From: Pseudomonadota bacterium
GTDB taxonomy: Bacteria > Pseudomonadota > Gammaproteobacteria > Acidithiobacillales > Acidithiobacillaceae
Direction of reading: 5' to 3'
Assembly: GCA_021840785.1 (NCBI GenBank)
Contig: JAKBXD010000006.1
Location: forward strand, 1 to 25,022
DNA: 25,022 nucleotides
Shown here: positions 17,960 to 25,022 of the stretch, piece after piece
Layout: every line of letters starts with the position of its first letter
How positions within the stretch are numbered: the stretch's first letter is position 1
Program-made: the position numbers and the translations under genes
The notes under the pieces: model-generated
Databases searched by the model: none
What the model saw: only the letters and a program-made list of their open reading frames with translations
Told to the model about the DNA's origin: nothing

Positions 17960-19155
17960 AAATGAATCCCCTCGAGAGCGGCGACGGTATGAATATCCTT
18001 ATCGCCTCGCCCGGACAGGTTAACAATGATGGTCTGATCAGGGCGCATGGTCGGCGCCAGATGGAAGGCATGGGCCAGCGCATGAGCGCTTTCCAGTGCC
18101 GGGATAATGCCCTCGGTGCGGCACAGCCGATGGAAGGCGGCCAGCGCTTCTGCATCGGTAGCGGCCACATACTCTGCCCGCCCGATATCCTTCAGATAGG
18201 CATGCTCAGGCCCCACCCCCGGATAATCCAGCCCCGCCGAGATGGAGTGCGTCGGCAGAATCTGGCCGTCCTCATCCTCCATCAGGTAGGTCCGGTTACC
18301 GTGCAGCACCCCTGGACGTCCGGTGGTCAGCGGAGCGGCGTGTTGTCCGGTGCCGAGTCCCAGCCCGCCCGCTTCGACACCGATCATCCGCACCGCCTTG
18401 TCTTCGATAAAGGGATAAAACAGACCAATAGCATTGCTGCCCCCACCCACACAGGCGATCAGGCAATCAGGGAGCCGTCCTGTCAGTTCGAGGCACTGGG
18501 CCCGAGCCTCGTCACCGATCACCCGGTGAAATTCCCGCACCATGACCGGATAAGGATGCGGTCCCGCAGCCGTCCCAATTACGTAAAAAGTGCTTTCGAC
18601 ATTGGTTACCCAGTCACGCAAGGCTTCGTTGAGCGCATCTTTCAGGGTACGCGTACCACTGCTTACCGCCGCCACCTGCGCGCCCAGCAAACGCATGCGA
18701 AACACATTGCTGGACTGGCGCTGGATATCCTCTTCGCCCATATACACCAAGCATTCCATACCATAGCGGGTCGCTACCGTCGCTGTGGCTACGCCATGCT
18801 GCCCTGCGCCCGTCTCGGCAATTACCCGTTTTTTGCCCATACGCCGGGCGAGCAGAGCCTGACCGACGGCATTATTGATTTTGTGTGCACCGGTGTGGTT
18901 AAGGTCTTCCCGCTTGAGGTAAATCTGCGCCCCCCCCAGTTCCCTGGAGACACGCGCCGCATGACAGAGCGGATTGGGACGACCGACAAATTGACGCAAC
19001 TCATTGTGCAACTCGGCACGAAACTCCGGATCCCGTTGCGCCTCCTGGTACGCATGCTCCAGTTCCGCCAACGCCGGAATCAGCGTTTCTGCAACAAAAC
19101 GCCCGCCGTAAGGCCCATAGTGCCCGAATGCGTCCGGCAAAGCATAGGTTTCCAT
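17956..19155 (-). CDS. trpB: Tryptophan synthase beta chain
   Basis: PLP enzyme that condenses indole with serine to tryptophan. The 399 residues start [21 protein letters not shown]. They carry [19 protein letters not shown] with the Schiff-base Lys92, [13 protein letters not shown], the PLP phosphate loop [24 protein letters not shown] and the C-terminal LSGRGDKDI. This is the classical TrpB1 form that partners TrpA. ATG 19155 has GGGAG just upstream. The frame extends 18 codons into the trpF end without family similarity. Ten bases separate it from trpF. No trp leader peptide or attenuator is visible at this cluster, and trpE, trpG, trpD and trpC are not here. Confidence 0.97.
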   Translation of the reverse strand: METYALPDAFGHYGPYGGRFVAETLIPALAELEHAYQEAQRDPEFRAELHNELRQFVGRPNPLCHAARVSRELGGAQIYLKREDLNHTGAHKINNAVGQALLARRMGKKRVIAETGAGQHGVATATVATRYGMECLVYMGEEDIQRQSSNVFRMRLLGAQVAAVSSGTRTLKDALNEALRDWVTNVESTFYVIGTAAGPHPYPVMVREFHRVIGDEARAQCLELTGRLPDCLIACVGGGSNAIGLFYPFIEDKAVRMIGVEAGGLGLGTGQHAAPLTTGRPGVLHGNRTYLMEDEDGQILPTHSISAGLDYPGVGPEHAYLKDIGRAEYVAATDAEALAAFHRLCRTEGIIPALESAHALAHAFHLAPTMRPDQTIIVNLSGRGDKDIHTVAALEGIHL

Positions 19156-19165
19156 TTTCTCTCCC

Positions 19166-19777
19166 TCAGGCACCGCGCACCCGCGCAACAAATTGCGCCA
19201 TTTTGTCATGATCTTTGCGTCCGGGCGACATCTCCACCCCGCTGCTCACGTCTACCGCATAAGGCCGGGCGATGGCGATAGCTTCGGCAACATTTCCGGC
19301 ATTCAGCCCGCCAGCCAAAATCCAGGGCTTACCCAGATCCGATAACCGCCACCAGTCGAAGCTCTGGCCCGACCCCCCCCAGACTCCCGGCACTGCGCAG
19401 TCCAGCAATAGTCCTTGCGCGTCATGATAAGCATCCACAGCGGGTCGCAGATCTTGCGCCGCCGTCACCCGCACTACCTTGATATAAGGCCGGTCAAAAC
19501 TGCGACAGAAGGATGGTGATTCATCGCCATGAAATTGCAGGACATCCAAAGGGTATTGCTGCAGAGTTGCGGCCACTTCGGTAGCATCCGCGTTGACAAA
19601 AAGGCCAACACGGGTGATGAAGGGCGGCAAGGCCGTGAGAACTTCCTGGGTCCGCGCAGCATCCAAAGCCCGCGGGCTTTTACGATAGAATACCAGTCCG
19701 ATGGCATCCGCACCGACGACCGCCGCCGCGCGCGCGTCCGCTGCATTCGTGATACCGCATATCTTGATACGTACCAT
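19166..19777 (-). CDS. trpF: Phosphoribosylanthranilate isomerase
   Basis: Converts phosphoribosylanthranilate to the carboxyphenylamino-deoxyribulose phosphate intermediate of tryptophan synthesis. The 203-residue barrel begins [15 protein letters not shown] with the general base Cys7. It has [30 protein letters not shown], the general acid Asp126 in [27 protein letters not shown], and the phosphate site [21 protein letters not shown] 19777 has no ribosome binding site. Instead an extended -10-like sequence sits just in front of it. It lies 60 bases after truA and 10 before trpB. Confidence 0.96.
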   Translation of the reverse strand: MVRIKICGITNAADARAAAVVGADAIGLVFYRKSPRALDAARTQEVLTALPPFITRVGLFVNADATEVAATLQQYPLDVLQFHGDESPSFCRSFDRPYIKVVRVTAAQDLRPAVDAYHDAQGLLLDCAVPGVWGGSGQSFDWWRLSDLGKPWILAGGLNAGNVAEAIAIARPYAVDVSSGVEMSPGRKDHDKMAQFVARVRGA

Positions 19778-19783
19778 CAGCGC

Positions 19784-19792
19784 ATTCTAACA
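19784..19792 (-). promoter_or_regulatory. Possible extended -10 element directly before trpF
   Basis: The minus strand reads TGTTAGAAT at 19792-19784, a TGnTANAAT-like extended -10, with only a weak -35. The expected transcription start falls at or beside the A of the trpF ATG (19777), and no ribosome binding site exists there, so a leaderless transcript is possible. A small hairpin (CATGC-TTTCT-GCATG) lies just upstream. The gene may equally be read from the upstream operon. Confidence 0.3.
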
Positions 19793-19837
19793 CCGCGGCA
19801 TGCAGAAAGCATGAGTGCGGTTATCCGGTCGCTCCCG

Positions 19838-20653
19838 TTAATGCCCCATCAAAAAACCGGCGTCCACCGCATCCACCGGCAGCCCGAACTCCGCAGGGTA
19901 ACGCGGCGCCACAAAATAGAGGCCGCTCGGTGGGGCCGTAACGCCGGCCTGACAGCGATCGCAACTGGCCAACACCTCTGCTGCCCAACCCACGGGTCGG
20001 TCACCTTTGCCTACGGCAATCAGCACACCCGCAAGATTACGCACCATGTGATGCAAGAAACCATTAGCCTCGGCATCAATGGCGATCAGATCGCCCCGAC
20101 GCGTGACTTGCAGTCGGCACAAATTCCGTATGGGGCTTTTGGCCTGACAGGCAGAGGCGCGAAAGGCGGAAAAATCATGGGTACCCAGTAGGGTTTGCGC
20201 TGCCACCTGCATGGTTTGCACATCCAAAGGGCGATATATCCAAGCCGTGTGGTTCCGCCATAGTGCTGGTTTTTCACGCTGATTGAGAATCATATAACGA
20301 TAACGCCGCGCCATGGCGGAAAAACGGGCGTGAAAATGATCCGGGACAGCCTGGGCCCAACGCAGTGCCACGCCTTTGGGTAAGCAGGTGTTGGCACCAC
20401 GTACCCAGGCCTCGGGGGGACGCACGACCGGGCTGTCAAAATGCACCACCTGACACAGGGCATGCACCCCCGTATCGGTACGCCCGGCGACGATGACGGT
20501 GATCGGACACTGGGCCACATGACTCAGCGCTGTTTCCAGAACACCTTGCACGCTTTCCTGATCCGACTGGCGTTGCCAGCCACAGAATCCATGGCCATCG
20601 TATTCAAGCCCCAAGGCCCAGCGGGTGCCAGACATTGGCATAACGGATTCCAT
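19838..20653 (-). CDS. truA: tRNA pseudouridine(38-40) synthase
   Basis: Converts uridines 38-40 in the anticodon arm of many tRNAs to pseudouridine. The 271 residues show LGLEYDGHGFCGWQRQ, the catalytic Asp60 in VAGRTDTGVHALCQVVHFD, the stretch HFHARFSAMARRYRYMI, GTHDFSAFRA and GFLHHMVRNLAGVLIAVG, the complete TruA set. Several starts are close together (TTG 20659, GTG 20656, ATG 20653, 20641 and 20635). I chose ATG 20653, but 20641, with GGA seven bases upstream, is also good. It follows fimV by 13 bases. The fimV-truA-trpF order is a conserved gammaproteobacterial arrangement. Confidence 0.96.
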   Translation of the reverse strand: MESVMPMSGTRWALGLEYDGHGFCGWQRQSDQESVQGVLETALSHVAQCPITVIVAGRTDTGVHALCQVVHFDSPVVRPPEAWVRGANTCLPKGVALRWAQAVPDHFHARFSAMARRYRYMILNQREKPALWRNHTAWIYRPLDVQTMQVAAQTLLGTHDFSAFRASACQAKSPIRNLCRLQVTRRGDLIAIDAEANGFLHHMVRNLAGVLIAVGKGDRPVGWAAEVLASCDRCQAGVTAPPSGLYFVAPRYPAEFGLPVDAVDAGFLMGH

Positions 20654-20666
20654 CACCAAGCGCGGC

Positions 20667-22850
20667 TTAAAGCGTTTTCAGCAACTGCCTGGCTTCTTCC
20701 TGCTGAGCGCTGCTGCCTTCCCGCGTCACTTCCATGAGCAAATCGCGCGCCGATTCGCCCTCTCCCATTTCCATATAGGCCTTGGCCAGATCGAGCTTGG
20801 TGCCGACCGCATCCCAATCCGCAACATCCTTGGCAGCATATGCTTCCCCGGCGGCTGGGGTTTCCCACGCGGCGAGCGATTCTTCTGAATTTGAATCGAT
20901 ATCCAGCGTCTCATTGGTCTCGCGTGTCTCATCCATCAACCGGAACTGCTCGTCAATGTCTTGCAGAAGCCGGGCTTTCTCCTCCGGCGGGAATGCTTCT
21001 TCTGCCGCTGCGGTCGGCTCCACCGGAGCATCGTCAAAGTGGAAATCCAGCACATCCAAGGGAGCATGTGCCGCGGACTCTTCCACAGGCTCAGCAGGCG
21101 ACAATGTCTCATTAACAGGTTCGGAAACTATCGCCGTCGCCTCCTCCGCGGAGCTGGCAAAGAGCGCATTGCCGGGGAAAAGCCGTGCCCCTTGCAAGGC
21201 CACTTCCTGCCACGCAGCATTATGCGGTCCGAAACGCCCACGCATGCGTTCAGCGAGATCCAGATACGCCTCATGGCGATCCAGATTGGCATAAATATCG
21301 AGCAGTTTGACGTACAACTCCTTACGCCGTGGGTTCGCTTCGAGAGATTCGTTGAGCACGGAAACTGCCTGTTCCGCTTTACCGTAGGTCAGGTAGAGAT
21401 CGACCTGTTCAAGCGGATCGACTTCCGCGCCGACGTATGCATCCTTGGCGCTTTCCTCCGGATGATTTGCAGATACGGCACGACTTGGCAGGGCATCGTG
21501 TACGGGTGTGCCGACCGCGGCAGGCTGGATACTCGACGGAGACGATACAACGGGGGTAGGCGCAGGCGCCGCACTAGGCACCGGCGTGGGAGACTGGGGT
21601 TGCGGACTCGCCCCTTTCGGTGCTGCGCTCAAAGTAGAAATTCGCTGCGCAATCTCGCGCTGGCGCCGTTCCGCCTCTTTTTGACGACGCAGCATCCAGA
21701 GAAACAAAAGCAGCAGCAGAATATTGCCGCCCACCGATACGAGCAGCGGAAAGTCATTAAAAAATCCGCTGTTATCCGTCGTCCGGGAAAGGGTCGCGAG
21801 TTGCACTTCCTGACTGGCCAGCAGCCGCGTCTCTGCGTTCAGGCGCTGCCCCAGGCTGGCCACTTCGGCCATCAATTTTTGCTTGTCATCACGAAGTACC
21901 GTATCCGCCATCGGCAACTGACCTGTTGTGGCAACGGATGTGGCGCTGGCTACAGCAGCGCTAGCCGCAGGCGCACTGGAAAGTACCAGATGCGTCGAGT
22001 TGCCGGCGGTTTTCACCGCTGCTGGCACAGCAGCGACCGGTACAGAAGCAGGGGGCATTGCAGCAGGCGCAGCAGCAACAGACGCACTGTTTCCTGCGCG
22101 CTGAGCAGACAACCAAGCGCTGGCCTGCGCGGGCGAAACGGACTGCACCTGGGCCAGACTGGGCACCATCAGCATGCTTCCGGCATAAAGATAGGCAGGA
22201 TTGCCGCCCTTAAAGGCCCGCGGGTTGGCCTTCACCAGAGCGGCCATGACCTGGTCGAGGGTGACCGCGCTACTGCGTGTGATATCTTGAGCCGCCTGGA
22301 ACAGAGATCCATTGACCGGCACCGGACCATAACGGTTCACCCTGGACCAACCATGATAGATGCGGGCAGGTACTGCGCGGCGGTCGGGCTGCGGCATTGT
22401 CGGCGAGGTGCTGTGCTGCGGAGCAGACATCATCATGGTTCGGGGTGCGGAAACAACGTTGGCTCCAGCGTTGTATGCGGCGTATTCACGCACCATCTGC
22501 CCTCCCGACCAATCCATCTGCACCAGAAAATGCAGCGCTGGTTGGGTCAGTGGCAGTGGACTACTGATCAATATGGCCGGTCTATCGCCACTTCGCACCG
22601 TAAAATGCCAGTGATCCAGCACGCTCGCCTTGGGAAGATTGATCATTGCGAAGGCGCTGGCAGGTGCCAGACCGGCACTGAGACTCGCTTCACTTTGCGG
22701 ATTCAACGACTGTATGGAAATCTCTGCACGAAAGGGTTCTCCCGGCGCCGAAAGCACATGCAGCCCGCCAAGCCCCAGCGCCTGCGCCATGCCCGGCAAG
22801 AGGAGACCCATGCCAGCCATGACCCACAACCAGTTCTTCCTATCCATCAT
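20667..22850 (-). CDS. fimV: FimV-family peptidoglycan-binding hub protein (type IV pilus / polarity)
   Basis: Inner-membrane protein that in Pseudomonas organises polar type IV pilus assembly and twitching. The 727 residues begin with a signal peptide (about 1-25). Then come the FimV N-terminal domain LGLGGLHVLSAPGEPFRAEI (25-125), a LysM-like region (about 172-231, RYGPVPVNGSLFQAAQDI and AYLYAGSMLMVP), an Ala/Pro/Val-rich linker (255-310), a coiled coil (315-357), one membrane helix (367-387), a Pro/Ser-rich cytoplasmic linker, TPR-like repeats (about 478-540) and the conserved C-terminal FimV domain (TKLDLAKAYMEMGEGESARDLL, near 680-705). It is shorter than the ~920-residue Pseudomonas protein, as is common. 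Start ATG 22850 (a second ATG follows) has GAGGAAG upstream. The 63-base gap to asd shows no convincing promoter. Confidence 0.93.
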   Translation of the reverse strand: MMDRKNWLWVMAGMGLLLPGMAQALGLGGLHVLSAPGEPFRAEISIQSLNPQSEASLSAGLAPASAFAMINLPKASVLDHWHFTVRSGDRPAILISSPLPLTQPALHFLVQMDWSGGQMVREYAAYNAGANVVSAPRTMMMSAPQHSTSPTMPQPDRRAVPARIYHGWSRVNRYGPVPVNGSLFQAAQDITRSSAVTLDQVMAALVKANPRAFKGGNPAYLYAGSMLMVPSLAQVQSVSPAQASAWLSAQRAGNSASVAAAPAAMPPASVPVAAVPAAVKTAGNSTHLVLSSAPAASAAVASATSVATTGQLPMADTVLRDDKQKLMAEVASLGQRLNAETRLLASQEVQLATLSRTTDNSGFFNDFPLLVSVGGNILLLLLFLWMLRRQKEAERRQREIAQRISTLSAAPKGASPQPQSPTPVPSAAPAPTPVVSSPSSIQPAAVGTPVHDALPSRAVSANHPEESAKDAYVGAEVDPLEQVDLYLTYGKAEQAVSVLNESLEANPRRKELYVKLLDIYANLDRHEAYLDLAERMRGRFGPHNAAWQEVALQGARLFPGNALFASSAEEATAIVSEPVNETLSPAEPVEESAAHAPLDVLDFHFDDAPVEPTAAAEEAFPPEEKARLLQDIDEQFRLMDETRETNETLDIDSNSEESLAAWETPAAGEAYAAKDVADWDAVGTKLDLAKAYMEMGEGESARDLLMEVTREGSSAQQEEARQLLKTL

Positions 22851-22913
22851 TATCTTCCTCGTTTTGGTAACAGACGCGCAGTTCGGCAAACAATGGGATT
22901 GCCCATAACATTC

Positions 22914-23936
22914 CTATAAATAGTCGCGAACCAGCAACTCTGCAATCTGTACACTGTTCAGCGCCGCCCCTTTGCGAATATTGTCAGCCACTACCCAGAA
23001 ATTGATTCCACGTTCATGGGAGCAATCGCCGCGAATGCGACCTACATAGGTGGCATCCTGCCCCGCCGCATCCAGCGCTGAGGGCCAGGTAGCGTTGCTG
23101 CGATCATCGACGACAACGACACCCGGCGCCTTTTCCAACAACGTGCGGACGGCCTCTGGCGTAATCAGTTCACGGGTTACCACATTGACTGCTTCGGAAT
23201 GGCCGTAAAACACGGGCACTCGCACACAGGTGGCGGTCAGCGCGATATCTGGAATCTCCAGGATCTTACGACTCTCCCAAAGCATTTTCATCTCTTCCTT
23301 GGTGTAGCCGTTTTCCTGAAAAACATCTATTTGCGGCAGACAGTTGAAGGCAATCCGCTTGGGGAAGATCTCGGCAACACCCTCTTCATGACGAAAAATC
23401 GCCAGGGTTTGCTGCCCCAGTTCTTCAATGGCCCGCCGGCCCGCACCGCTGACCGCCTGATAAGTCGCGACCACCACGCGCTCGATGCCCGCCACGTCGG
23501 CGATGGGTTTTAGCGCCAGTAGCATCTGGATAGTCGAGCAATTGGGGTTGGCGATGATACCGTGACGCCGGTAATCGGCAATCCGCTGCGGGTTCACTTC
23601 GGGCACCACCAACGGAATTTCGTCGTCATAGCGGAACTGAGAGGTGTTGTCGATGACCACACACCCGGCGGCCACCGCCTTTGGGGCATACTCCGCGCTG
23701 ACCTTGGCACCGGCAGAAAACAGCCCTATATCGGCCTGCGACCAGTCAAAAGTCGCCGCATCGCACACCAGAACCTGCTTACCCATGAAGGACAGGCGCC
23801 CCCCCGCCGAATGGCTGCTGGCCAGCAGATAGAGTTTATCCACCGGAAACTTCCGCTGCTCGAGAATTTGTAGCATGACCTCACCAACAGCTCCGGTAGC
23901 TCCCAGAATAGCCACGTTGTATCGTGATTTTTGCAT
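22914..23936 (-). CDS. asd: Aspartate-semialdehyde dehydrogenase
   Basis: Reduces aspartyl phosphate with NADPH, the branch-point step to lysine, threonine, methionine and diaminopimelate. The 340 residues show the nucleotide-binding GATGAVGEV (12-20), the active-site Cys133 in ANPNCSTIQ, ATYQAVSGAG, the catalytic His in PVFYGHSEAV, and a C-terminal INFWVVADNIRKGAALNSVQIAE. Length and the short loop fit the bacterial Gram-negative/Gram-positive mixed Asd2-type rather than the longer E. coli form. ATG 23936 has AAGGAT about ten bases upstream inside the end of leuB, with seven bases between the genes. The leuB-asd-fimV-truA order is conserved in gammaproteobacteria. Confidence 0.96.
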   Translation of the reverse strand: MQKSRYNVAILGATGAVGEVMLQILEQRKFPVDKLYLLASSHSAGGRLSFMGKQVLVCDAATFDWSQADIGLFSAGAKVSAEYAPKAVAAGCVVIDNTSQFRYDDEIPLVVPEVNPQRIADYRRHGIIANPNCSTIQMLLALKPIADVAGIERVVVATYQAVSGAGRRAIEELGQQTLAIFRHEEGVAEIFPKRIAFNCLPQIDVFQENGYTKEEMKMLWESRKILEIPDIALTATCVRVPVFYGHSEAVNVVTRELITPEAVRTLLEKAPGVVVVDDRSNATWPSALDAAGQDATYVGRIRGDCSHERGINFWVVADNIRKGAALNSVQIAELLVRDYL

Positions 23937-23943
23937 CTGCGTA

Positions 23944-25020
23944 TCAATCCTTCAGGTTCAGGGCGTTGACCACCGCGGCACCCATGGCTTTGGTGCCGAT
24001 TATCGGCGTTCCCGGCGCTGCAATATCCGCAGTGCGCAGGCCCTGATCCAGCACTCGCTGCACTGCCGCCTCCACCCGTTGCGCCCAGGGTTCGGCGTTG
24101 AGGGAATGCCGCAGCATCATCGCCACGGATAGAATCGTGGCCAGGGGATTCGCCTTGTCCTGCCCGGCGATGTCCGGCGCCGAGCCATGGATGGGTTCAT
24201 ACATCGCCCGTCCCTCGCCCAGCGAGGCCGAGGGCAGCATACCGATGGAACCGGTCAATTGACTGGCCTCGTCGGAAAGAATGTCGCCGAACATATTGCC
24301 GGTCAACAGCACGTCGAACTGTGCCGGGGCGCGGATCAGTTGCATGGCGGCATTATCCACATACATGTGGCTGAGCCGCACATCGGGATAGTCCCGCGCC
24401 ACCTCGGTGACCACCTCGCGCCACAGACGCGTGGTCTCCAGGACATTGGCCTTGTCCACCGAGCACAACTGCTTGCGACGCCCCTGGGCAGCGCGGAAGG
24501 CCACATGAGCGATACGGCGAATTTCATCCTCGTCATAGACCATGGTGTTAAAGCCGCGGCGCTTGCCGTCGATGACCTCCAGACCGCGTGGCTGGCCGAA
24601 GTAGATATCCCCGGTCAGCTCGCGCACCACCAGGATATCGACGTCGCGCACCAGCTCCGGGCGTAGGGGCGAGGCATCCAGCAACTGCGGAAAAATCTGT
24701 GCGGGACGCAGGTTCGCATAAAGGTCCAGGCCTTTGCGCAGACGCAGCAGTCCCTGTTCCGGGCGCTTGGCGGGTGGATACGCGTCCCAGCGGGGGCCGC
24801 CCACCGCACCCAAAATGACTGCATCCGCCGCCATGGCCAACTGCAAAGAAGCCGCCGGCAAGGGATCATCGCTGGCATCCAGCGCGGCCCCGCCCACCAG
24901 GCCTTCGGTACAACGCAGGCCAAGGTGGGCGGCCTGATCCACTGCATCCAGCACTTGCCGGGCGGCTGCCACGATTTCCGGACCGATGCCGTCACCGGCG
25001 AAGATGGCTATTTTTTTCAT
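23944..25020 (-). CDS. leuB: 3-isopropylmalate dehydrogenase
   Basis: Oxidatively decarboxylates 3-isopropylmalate with NAD in leucine synthesis. The 358 residues start [17 protein letters not shown] and have [24 protein letters not shown] (substrate arginines), [16 protein letters not shown], the catalytic Tyr/Lys stretches MVYDEDEI and [14 protein letters not shown], the metal aspartates in [19 protein letters not shown], and the NAD-specific [15 protein letters not shown]. The start ATG lies two bases from the window edge, so its ribosome binding site is outside. The gene itself appears complete. leuC and leuD are expected just beyond the edge, as in related gammaproteobacteria. Confidence 0.97.
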   Translation of the reverse strand: MKKIAIFAGDGIGPEIVAAARQVLDAVDQAAHLGLRCTEGLVGGAALDASDDPLPAASLQLAMAADAVILGAVGGPRWDAYPPAKRPEQGLLRLRKGLDLYANLRPAQIFPQLLDASPLRPELVRDVDILVVRELTGDIYFGQPRGLEVIDGKRRGFNTMVYDEDEIRRIAHVAFRAAQGRRKQLCSVDKANVLETTRLWREVVTEVARDYPDVRLSHMYVDNAAMQLIRAPAQFDVLLTGNMFGDILSDEASQLTGSIGMLPSASLGEGRAMYEPIHGSAPDIAGQDKANPLATILSVAMMLRHSLNAEPWAQRVEAAVQRVLDQGLRTADIAAPGTPIIGTKAMGAAVVNALNLKD

Positions 25021-25022
25021 AC

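Noticed and set aside
17962..19281. Plus-strand open frame of 439 codons over trpB
   Set aside because: Opposite-strand shadow of trpB; GC-rich codon bias keeps the antisense frame open.
20961..22919. Long open frame of 652 codons on the plus strand over fimV
   Set aside because: It is the antisense shadow of a well-supported FimV gene, is rich in Arg, His and Gln with no domains, and has no ribosome binding site.

Overview
The window is a dense, almost gap-free stretch of bacterial chromosome in which every supported gene reads on the minus strand. Gene content and order (leuB-asd-fimV-truA-trpF-trpB-trpA-accD-folC-cvpA-purF-metZ, and tgt-yajC-secD-secF) are those of a gammaproteobacterium-like Gram-negative. 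The moderately high GC, the direct folC-cvpA junction and the overall gene set make an Acidithiobacillus-type organism my best guess, but this is inference and no search was run.

Read in the direction of transcription (from high to low coordinates):
(1) 25020-11799 is a long biosynthetic cluster. It holds leucine (leuB), the aspartate pathway (asd), a type IV pilus/polarity hub protein (fimV), tRNA modification (truA), tryptophan (trpF, trpB, trpA), fatty acid synthesis (accD), folate (folC), a membrane protein (cvpA), purines (purF) and methionine (metZ). Many junctions are 4-base ATGA overlaps, so translational coupling is likely.
(2) 11735-9778 holds two neighbouring CBS-domain genes, one soluble and one a CNNM/CorC-type membrane protein. 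A GC-rich hairpin over the ribosome binding site of the second lies between them.
(3) 9767-4485 holds the queuosine genes queA and tgt and then the Sec accessory genes yajC, secD and secF, followed by a tRNA-Ser(CGA).
(4) 4303-2867 is a strong-looking promoter, a leader of about 140 bases and an RhlE-type DEAD-box RNA helicase.
(5) 2749-625 is the phosphate two-component system phoB-phoR.
(6) 633-1 is the most unusual part. A near-consensus Pho box and a correctly spaced -10 overlap the end of phoR. The expected pstS, pstC and most of pstA are missing downstream. Only about 60 codons of the pstA 3' end remain, interrupted by a one-base frameshift, and they run straight into pstB, which leaves the window.

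Most of the window is ordinary housekeeping DNA. I found no phage, CRISPR, defence or clear insertion sequence. The observation most worth following up is the collapsed pst operon behind an apparently intact Pho promoter.
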